A stretch of 38,337 nucleotides of DNA from Candidatus Mediterraneibacter vanvlietii (GTDB taxonomy: Bacteria; Bacillota; Clostridia; Lachnospirales; Lachnospiraceae): NCBI GenBank assembly GCA_019113645.1, contig DXGZ01000132.1, positions 1-38,337 of the forward strand, read 5' to 3'. Shown here in pieces: positions 32,831 through 38,337 of this stretch (positions are counted from its first letter, which is position 1; each line of letters starts with the position of its first letter). A model generated the notes under the pieces. It did not search any database, was not told the origin of the DNA, and worked only from the letters and a program-made list of their open reading frames with translations. A program made the translations under genes and the position numbers.

Positions 32831-33400
32831 ATGTGGTATTGGGTCGTGATGTTTGTGCTTGTTGTCGGCTGTGTGTGTATGCTGACAGTGTCCTTTAAAA
32901 GTATAAAAAAGAATAAAGCCATGGCCGCCAGGGTGATGGGCAGCCGCAGAAGGCGCGATGAAAGTGATTACGAATACGACGAAGACGAGTATGACGTACC
33001 GCCGAGACGCCGGCAGCCGCAGAGAGCGGAAAGGCAGCAGGAACAGGATCGGGGACCGAGACAGAAGAAGAGACGGCAGTGGAAAATTATACTGGAAGAT
33101 ATTGACAGCTGGGATAAATACAGTTTTACATTTTATGATACAGTGGGAATCGGCCGCGGAAAAGACGGAAGCATGTACGAGAAATATCTCCCGATCATGG
33201 GCGACGGCCGTGTTTCCAAGCTTCATTGTGTGATCGTGCACAGAGGCGACAAGCTCTATCTGAAGGATGAAGGATCGAGAAACGGAACGTTTCTGAACGG
33301 AACAAGGATCGACCGCCCGGTTGTGATCCAGAGGGATGACATTATCGGAATCGGCGAGACACGGCTTGAAATTCAGAGAATCTTAAGAGAGAGCGAATAA
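32831..33400 (+). CDS. Membrane-anchored FHA-domain protein
   Basis: The 189-aa protein has an N-terminal transmembrane helix (WVVMFVLVVGCVCMLTVSF), then a charged Arg/Glu/Asp-rich linker (about 35-80). A C-terminal forkhead-associated domain follows, with GIGRGKDGS, VSKLHCVIV, DEGSRNGTFLNG and IGIGETRLEIQ. FHA domains bind phosphothreonine, so this is a likely membrane adaptor for a Ser/Thr kinase; none is encoded here. The start at 32831 has AAAGGAGTGG upstream; a longer frame from 32711 would run back into the repeat and is rejected. Confidence 0.85.
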   Translation: MWYWVVMFVLVVGCVCMLTVSFKSIKKNKAMAARVMGSRRRRDESDYEYDEDEYDVPPRRRQPQRAERQQEQDRGPRQKKRRQWKIILEDIDSWDKYSFTFYDTVGIGRGKDGSMYEKYLPIMGDGRVSKLHCVIVHRGDKLYLKDEGSRNGTFLNGTRIDRPVVIQRDDIIGIGETRLEIQRILRESE

Positions 33401-33429
33401 GAGCATAAATAAGAGAATAAATAAGAGCG
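33398..33429 (+). repeat. Short 12-bp tandem repeat at the FHA stop codon
   Basis: TAAGAG recurs at 33398, 33410 and 33422 with a 12-bp period (TAAGAGCATAAA, TAAGAGAATAAA). The first unit contains the stop codon. Confidence 0.6.
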
Positions 33430-33518
33430 CGGACAGGAAACAGCGCAAAACTTTTCTCACCTGTATTTCCGGAACAGCATATACTAAACATATAATGTCT
33501 GTCTGGGAGTGAAGATTG

Positions 33519-33944
33519 ATGAACGATAAAATGCCTTATTACATGGCGTATCCGATGCCTTTTTCTTATGATGACGAGAGAGAGGAACGGAGGGATTTTG
33601 AATATCTGAAAAGTATGTATCCTGATGTGCCGAAGCGCATTCTGCCCTATGTTGAGGAGGAGTGCGACAGGATGGAATATGAGAACAGTATGGTCTATGA
33701 CCAGTATCCGGATAAGCTGCAGTTAAAACTGATGTGCAGGCGGATCTGCGACAATGTGAGGAAACATGAGAGGATATTCCAGGATGTGGGAGAAGTGGAG
33801 GAGACAGAGCGCAGGGATGGAAGACGCCGGAATCAGGGCGGCGTTGACTCGGGCTTCCTGAGAGATCTGGCAGAAGTGATGCTTTATCAGGAACTCTATA
33901 AACGCAGATGCGATCACAGGCGCAGATGCAGGAGAATCTACTGA
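33519..33944 (+). CDS. Small basic protein of unknown function
   Basis: The 141-aa protein is not recognised. The N-terminus is Tyr/Pro/Met-rich (MPYYMAYPMPFSYDDE), the middle is helical (DFEYLKSMYPDVPKRILPYV), and the C-terminus is strongly basic (RRCDHRRRCRRIY). This composition recalls small spore coat proteins, and a CATATACTA box at 33479-33487 resembles a sporulation -10, but neither is firm. The ATG at 33519 follows GGGAGTGAAG; a TTG one codon earlier is also possible. Confidence 0.65.
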   Translation: MNDKMPYYMAYPMPFSYDDEREERRDFEYLKSMYPDVPKRILPYVEEECDRMEYENSMVYDQYPDKLQLKLMCRRICDNVRKHERIFQDVGEVEETERRDGRRRNQGGVDSGFLRDLAEVMLYQELYKRRCDHRRRCRRIY

Positions 33945-34039
33945 ATAATCTGCTGAACTGCCGGATCAGAGGAAGGAAATGGCTCTGATATTCCGAATGT
34001 TTACAATGAATAATGCAGATAACAGATGAAGGATGATAC

Positions 34040-34612
34040 ATGAAAGAGAAGAAGCGTATGAACAGGAATCTCGTTTTTATCGGTATGCCTGCTGTGGGAA
34101 AGAGCACAGTGGGCATTGTTGTAGCGAAACGGCTTGGAATGGGGTTTGTAGATACAGATCTTCTGATCCAGGATCAGGAGAAGAAACTGCTGCGTGAAAT
34201 CATAGCGGAAGCGGGACTGGATGGATTTTTAAAAATCGAAAATCAGGTGAACGCCGGGGTGAACGTGAGAAATTCGGTAATTTCGCCGGGCGGGAGCGTC
34301 ATCTACTGTGCGGACGCGATGGAACATTATAAAAAAATCGGTACGGTTGTATATTTGAAAGCGTCCTATCAGACAATAAAAAGGAGAATCCGGAATCCGA
34401 AAAAGCGCGGCGTTGTGCTCAGGGAAGGTCAGTCACTGCGGGATCTTTATGAAGAGCGCGTGCCGTATTTTGAGAAATATGCTGATATTACAGTGTGTGT
34501 GGACGGCAACCGTATAGAAGATACGATTAAAAATGTATTGGATGAAGTGAATAATTATAAAAAAACAACAGAAAAAAAGAAAAAACTTGACAGAGAGTTG
34601 GGTAAAAACTAA
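34040..34612 (+). CDS. Shikimate-kinase-like P-loop kinase with altered substrate site
   Basis: The 190-aa P-loop kinase matches the shikimate kinase fold: Walker A GMPAVGKSTV (15-24), FVDTD (37-40), and the C-terminal RVPYFEKYADITV with the substrate-binding Arg. Two residues used by true AroK to hold shikimate are changed: FRxxE is FLKIEN, so the Arg is lost, and the GGG loop is SPGGSV. It may act on another small alcohol. The C-terminus is Lys-rich. The start at 34040 has GAAGGATG upstream; an internal ATG at 34058 is possible. No other aromatic pathway gene lies near. Confidence 0.7.
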   Translation: MKEKKRMNRNLVFIGMPAVGKSTVGIVVAKRLGMGFVDTDLLIQDQEKKLLREIIAEAGLDGFLKIENQVNAGVNVRNSVISPGGSVIYCADAMEHYKKIGTVVYLKASYQTIKRRIRNPKKRGVVLREGQSLRDLYEERVPYFEKYADITVCVDGNRIEDTIKNVLDEVNNYKKTTEKKKKLDRELGKN

Positions 34613-34662
34613 AATTATAATCCGGTCAGAGCCGTAAAATAGACATCATTGTGAAAAAGCGA

Positions 34663-34691
34663 TTTAAAACAGACGGTTTTTATGCTATAAT
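34663..34691 (+). promoter_or_regulatory. Promoter for murA
   Basis: TTTAAA (34663-34668) and TATAAT (34686-34691), spacer 17 bp, about 120 bp upstream of the start codon. Confidence 0.6.
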
Positions 34692-34810
34692 AATTGCGCA
34701 GGTGCAGTCTGAGAGTGCTTGTGCTTTTCGAACTGCACAATTTACTGCGGCATATGGCAGTACAGAGGGGATATACAAATAAGATAATAAGTGTAAAGAC
34801 GAGGTGCAAA

Positions 34811-36103
34811 ATGGAGCAATATATTATCAAGGGCGGGAATCCGCTTGTGGGAGAAGTGGAGATCGGCGGCGCCAAAAATGCAGCTCTTGCGATTCTGGCG
34901 GCGGCTATCATGACAGATGAGACTGTTTTGATTGATAATCTGCCGGATGTCAATGATGTCAATGTAATGCTGGAAGCGATCAGTGAGATCGGAGCGGGAG
35001 TACAGCGCATAGACAGGCATACGGTAAAAATCAATGGCAGCACAATCGGAAATTATGACATTGAGTATGAATATATTAAGAAAATCAGAGCTTCCTATTA
35101 TCTTCTCGGAGCTCTTCTCGGAAAATACAGGCGCGCGGAAGTAGCGCTGCCCGGCGGATGCAATATCGGCAGCAGACCGATCGATCAGCATCTGAAAGGA
35201 TTCCGTGCACTTGGCGCGGACGTTGATATTGAACACGGAAAGATTGTGGCGGAAGCGGATAATTTGAAAGGGACGCACCTCTATTTTGACGTGGTCACAG
35301 TAGGAGCGACGATCAACGTGATGATGGCAGCGGCAATGTCCGAAGGACTTACGATTATGGAGAATGTGGCGAAAGAGCCGCATGTTGTTGATGTTGCGAA
35401 TTTCCTGAACAGTATGGGAGCCAACATCAGAGGGGCAGGTACTGACGTGATCAAGATCAGGGGCGTGAAAACTCTTCACAAGACAGAGTATTCGATTATC
35501 CCGGATCAGATTGAGGCAGGGACATTTATGTTTGCCGCTGCGGCGACAAAGGGTGATGTCACTGTATTAAATGTAATTCCGAAGCATCTTGATGCAACGA
35601 TATCAAAACTGATTGATATCGGATGTGAGGTAGAAGAATTTGACGACGCGGTGCGAGTGGTATCCAAAGGACGTCTCAGAAGCACACAGGTGAAGACACT
35701 TCCTTATCCGGGGTATCCTACGGACATGCAGCCGCAGATCGGCGTAACCCTTGCGCTCGCAAAGGGAACAAGCACGATTACAGAGAGTATTTTCGAGAAT
35801 CGTTTTAAATATCTTGGAGAACTGGCGCGTATGGGCGCGCAGGTCAAAGTAGAGGGAAATTCCGCTACAATCGAAGGTGTGGAGCGGTTTTCCGGAGCAC
35901 GGGTGAGCGCGCCGGATCTGCGTGCCGGAGCGGCGCTGTGTATTGCCGGGCTGGCTGCGGATGGAATCACTATTGTAGATGATATCGTCTATATCCAGAG
36001 AGGCTATGAGCGTTTTGAAGAGAAGCTTCGGAGCCTGGGCGGTGTGATCGAGAAAGTAACCAGTGAGAAGGAAATCCAGAAATTCAGATTAAAAACAGGC
36101 TGA
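34811..36103 (+). CDS. murA: UDP-N-acetylglucosamine 1-carboxyvinyltransferase
   Basis: MurA transfers enolpyruvate from PEP to UDP-GlcNAc, the first committed step of peptidoglycan synthesis. The 430-aa protein has the N-terminal IIKGGNPLVGEVEIGGAKNA, the active-site loop RRAEVALPGGCNIGSRPID with Cys117 (the fosfomycin-target Cys), and PGYPTDMQPQ. Firmicutes often carry two copies (MurA and MurZ) and I cannot tell which this is. The start at 34811 gives the standard N-terminus with ACGAGGTG just upstream. A terminator follows. Confidence 0.95.
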   Translation: MEQYIIKGGNPLVGEVEIGGAKNAALAILAAAIMTDETVLIDNLPDVNDVNVMLEAISEIGAGVQRIDRHTVKINGSTIGNYDIEYEYIKKIRASYYLLGALLGKYRRAEVALPGGCNIGSRPIDQHLKGFRALGADVDIEHGKIVAEADNLKGTHLYFDVVTVGATINVMMAAAMSEGLTIMENVAKEPHVVDVANFLNSMGANIRGAGTDVIKIRGVKTLHKTEYSIIPDQIEAGTFMFAAAATKGDVTVLNVIPKHLDATISKLIDIGCEVEEFDDAVRVVSKGRLRSTQVKTLPYPGYPTDMQPQIGVTLALAKGTSTITESIFENRFKYLGELARMGAQVKVEGNSATIEGVERFSGARVSAPDLRAGAALCIAGLAADGITIVDDIVYIQRGYERFEEKLRSLGGVIEKVTSEKEIQKFRLKTG

Positions 36104-36141
36104 TGAGAACAGGAATATAATCTCAATAAGATCAAAATATC

Positions 36142-36174
36142 AGGCAGAATCGTACAAAGCGGTTCTGCCTTTTT
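36142..36174 (+). terminator. Terminator after murA
   Basis: AGGCAGAA (36142-36149) pairs with TTCTGCCT (36163-36170), followed by TTTTT. Confidence 0.85.
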
Positions 36175-36233
36175 GCAAAGGAAGAGGCAGATAATCCCGG
36201 GGGAGCGTGGATTATTCTGAAAGGAGAGCGGAA

Positions 36234-37718
36234 ATGCCGGAAAACCAGAGAAGAAAAATGACGAGAAAAGAAGCTGCCATACGGAGAAAAAGGCAGGTGC
36301 GCAGGCAGTTGATGGTGATTGCGGTCTGCCTGGTGCTGGCTGTGGCGGCAGTTGTTGCCGCAGTGGCCAGATACGTGAGGGGAAGACAGGAAGAAGCCCG
36401 GAGACAGGAGCAAGCGGAGGCTGTGAAAGCGGTTGTCGCCGCCGGGTATGAAGAATTCCTGGCGTCTGCCGGGGAGACGGCGGAAACATCGGCATCAGCA
36501 GGCAGCGGGGATGCGGGCGAAGCCGGCACATCGGGCGCTTCGGGAGAAGGCGCGGAGTTCGCGAACTGGATAGAGGCGCAGTATCCGGATGCGATGCAGG
36601 CGGGGCTGGCAGAGGCTGCTGCGGACGGAACATTTTCCGCGGAAGAAGCATACGATGTGCTGGGGCAGACCATGCACGTGCTCTCTGACCGTTACAATGG
36701 CTGGCTGGAAGATGACGCCACAGCGGCAGAGCATAACATCTACATGAAGGACGGAGCTCAGGATGGTGCTGTGACAGTGAGTGTGGCAGGAGACCTCTGT
36801 CTTGAAGAGGACGGGTTTGTGCTGGATAAATATGATGAGGTAAATGACCTTGAGCAGTGCATTTCTCCGGAGATACTGGATATTACAAATGGCGCTGACA
36901 TTTTCTATCTGAATCATGAGTATACAGTCAGCGACAGGGGCGAGGCGCTGGCAGGCAAACTCTACACATTTCGTGCGAAGCCGGAGAGGATGGAACTGCT
37001 GACGGAGATGGGAACGGATCTGGTGTCCCTTGCCAACAATCATATTTATGATTACGGAGAGGAAGCCATGCTGGATACGATGGACTATCTGGATCAGGCG
37101 GGGATCCCTTATGTAGGCGGCGGCAGAAATCTGGATGAGGCAAAAAGCCCTGTCTATTATATTGTCAATGGAATGAAGATTGGTTTCGTTGCGGCGAGCA
37201 ATGCGGAGATTACTCTGTATACTCCGGCAGCAGGAGAGAACACGCCGGGGATCCTGGAAGCGTATGATACAACACTTTATGACCAGGTGATTTCCGAAGC
37301 AGCAGCCCAGTGTGACTATCTGATTGCCTATATTCACTGGGGACCGGAGGACATAAATCAGTATGCATCCTACCAGACTGAACAGGGAAAGGAATTCCTG
37401 GATGCCGGAGCAGATATTGTGGTAGGAGGACATCCTCATGTTCTGCAGGGAATGGAGTATATGGATGGAAAGCCGGTGATCTACAGTATGGGGGACTTCT
37501 GGTTTAACAATGAGACAAAATATACCGGACTTCTGAATCTGACCATCACACCGGAGGGACTGCAGGAGATGTCATTTACGCCGTGTCTGCAGACGGAACT
37601 GACAACACAGTACATATCAGATTCCACACAGCAGAGGGAGATGTTTGATTTTCTCGAAGAGCTGTCGCTCAATGTGGAGATTGATGATGCAGGCGTGATC
37701 ACGGAATCAGGTATTTAG
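36234..37718 (+). CDS. Membrane-anchored CapA-like protein (PGA_cap metallophosphatase family)
   Basis: The 494-aa protein has a basic N-terminus, one transmembrane segment (about 27-46), and an Ala/Gly/Ser/Glu-rich low-complexity stretch (about 75-115). An extracytoplasmic CapA domain follows: VTVSVAGDLCLEEDG, FYLNHEYTVSDRG, LVSLANNHIYDYGEEAM, YIAYIHWGPE and VVGGHPHVLQGMEY. The family includes CapA of poly-gamma-glutamate capsule export and has a calcineurin-like metal site (GD, NH, H, GHxH). No capB or capC is near, so polyglutamate synthesis is not implied. The start at 36234 has AAAGGAGAG eight bases before it; an earlier ATG at 36207 is less likely. Confidence 0.82.
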   Translation: MPENQRRKMTRKEAAIRRKRQVRRQLMVIAVCLVLAVAAVVAAVARYVRGRQEEARRQEQAEAVKAVVAAGYEEFLASAGETAETSASAGSGDAGEAGTSGASGEGAEFANWIEAQYPDAMQAGLAEAAADGTFSAEEAYDVLGQTMHVLSDRYNGWLEDDATAAEHNIYMKDGAQDGAVTVSVAGDLCLEEDGFVLDKYDEVNDLEQCISPEILDITNGADIFYLNHEYTVSDRGEALAGKLYTFRAKPERMELLTEMGTDLVSLANNHIYDYGEEAMLDTMDYLDQAGIPYVGGGRNLDEAKSPVYYIVNGMKIGFVAASNAEITLYTPAAGENTPGILEAYDTTLYDQVISEAAAQCDYLIAYIHWGPEDINQYASYQTEQGKEFLDAGADIVVGGHPHVLQGMEYMDGKPVIYSMGDFWFNNETKYTGLLNLTITPEGLQEMSFTPCLQTELTTQYISDSTQQREMFDFLEELSLNVEIDDAGVITESGI

Positions 37719-38263
37719 TTGATCAGGTTCGCTGACTTTTTGAGACGATATTTCCGAAAACAGGGATCATTTAAAAAACGTATTCTGCAAGAGTGGAGAT
37801 TGTGTTTGGCTTCCGCTCCAGGAGCTAAGGGAAACTAAGGAGCTCCGGGGACGGACTAAAAACAGGGACAGACGGTGAGCAACTCGCATTCGCTCAAACA
37901 ATCTCACCGTCTGCCCCAACGTCCCTCCACGAAACTCCAAGTTTCACTAAGCACCCTCCGAAGTCAGCCGTCCACACTCTCCACCCTTGCAGAAAGGTTT
38001 TCGAAATGGGGCTGTTTTCTGCTTTATCGGCTGGAAAAGTCATCGAATAATCAACTATGAAAAACAAAAGCGCAGCAGGAAAGCCTTACTATGTGTAAGT
38101 CCTTCCAGCCGCGCCGTTTCGTGGTTTTCCAAGTTTGTTTACAGAATAATCAGAGGCAAAAACAACAAAAGCAGAAATGCGTGAAAAGCCGGAAGGTATT
38201 GTTAATAGTCAAGGCGGCAGCAAAGTTATGCTGCCGCCGGCGCTCATTATACTCCACAAAAAC
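37719..38263. other. Non-coding, repeat-rich region downstream of the CapA-like gene
   Basis: No convincing gene is seen; the longest frames are about 60 codons without ribosome-binding sites. It holds several hairpins: GGAGCT/AGCTCC (37820-37846), a 15-bp stem at 37865-37917, GAAACT/AGTTTC (37929-37944) and GGCGGCAGCA/TGCTGCCGCC (38213-38222, 38229-38238). Confidence 0.6.
37865..37917. repeat. Long palindrome, possible REP-type repeat
   Basis: GGGACAGACGGTGAG (37865-37879) pairs with CTCACCGTCTGCCCC (37903-37917), 14 of 15 pairs, around a 23-base loop. Flanking GGGGACGG (37846-37853) and ACGTCCCT (37919-37926) may extend it. No T tract. Confidence 0.6.
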
Positions 38264-38328
38264 GAGGAATCAAGGTCGGGTAGTATTTCCTTCGGAAATC
38301 TCCACCCTTCCCCTGACTCCTCATTTTT
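38264..38328. terminator. Bidirectional terminator near the window end
   Basis: An imperfect hairpin runs from GAGGAATCA to TGACTCCTC with a TTCG tetraloop apex (ATTTCC TTCG GAAAT). CAAAAAC on the left and ATTTTTG on the right give U tracts on both strands. Confidence 0.75.
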
Positions 38329-38337
38329 GTTCTGAGA

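Noticed and set aside
36495-37439. Minus-strand open frame (314 codons) opposite the CapA-like gene
   Set aside because: Composition (His, Ile, Arg, Cys) and lack of motifs mark it as a shadow frame.
36234-37718. Poly-gamma-glutamate capsule locus
   Set aside because: Only a CapA-like protein is present; capB and capC are not near, so capsule synthesis is not supported.
37875-38184. Two overlapping 60-65 codon frames near the window end
   Set aside because: No ribosome-binding sites, odd composition, and they run through a perfect palindrome and other hairpins.
1-38337. CRISPR array
   Set aside because: No evenly spaced direct repeats with unique spacers were found; the repeats present are palindromic and dispersed.

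Overview
The window looks like chromosome of a spore-forming, Gram-positive anaerobe of the Lachnospiraceae (Clostridia). Three things point there. The block hup, rqcP, yabP, yabQ, divIC, spoIIE, tilS, hpt, ftsH is the classical Firmicutes sporulation and division neighbourhood. Several proteins (a CotS-like coat protein, the small cysteine-containing protein usually mislabelled Hsp90, a SpoIIE without membrane domain) are of Lachnospiraceae type. Promoters are sigma-A-like with strong Shine-Dalgarno sites. No rRNA, prophage or CRISPR array is visible; the one tRNA is tRNA-Cys.

Layout. 1-119: end of an IS3-like element. 348-5131: a membrane-anchored MerR-type regulator, a TmcAL-like protein without its nucleotidyltransferase motif, a ribokinase-like enzyme with a low-complexity insertion, and an unknown gene broken by a frameshift. 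5295-8142: a small conserved protein convergent with a Gfo/Idh/MocA oxidoreductase and an M18 aminopeptidase. 8300-12135: a two-component system followed by two PepSY lipoproteins around tRNA-Cys, a likely envelope-sensing module. 12252-18101: asnS, an SbcD/YhaO-type nuclease, its YhaN-like ATPase, and cca. 18167-19270: a CotS-like protein. 19328-29706: the hup to ftsH block, continuing into a GH13 glycosidase and a pyridoxal kinase. 30251-32440 (minus strand): a DUF1015 protein and map. 32776-37718: an FHA membrane protein, an unknown basic protein, a shikimate-kinase-like protein, murA and a CapA-like protein. 37719-38337 has no gene.

The most unusual features are non-coding. Between the convergent pyridoxal kinase and map genes (29713-30201) lie three abutting hairpins. 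The outer two are inverted copies of one motif: an asymmetric internal loop kept almost base for base, closed by outer stems that differ in sequence but still pair, with unrelated apical hairpins. This pattern suggests a structured RNA or a hairpin-based mobile DNA and I do not recognise it. A second palindromic repeat occurs at 20126-20213 and, inverted, inside a MITE-like element with 13-bp terminal inverted repeats at 32584-32745; a looser relative lies at 16551-16590.

Smaller regulatory points: a 19-bp-spaced MerR-type promoter, an 11-bp-period direct repeat before the first PepSY gene, an apparently leaderless tilS, and a stem that masks the cotS ribosome-binding site only in readthrough transcripts. 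All functional calls are from reading the sequence; no database search was run.
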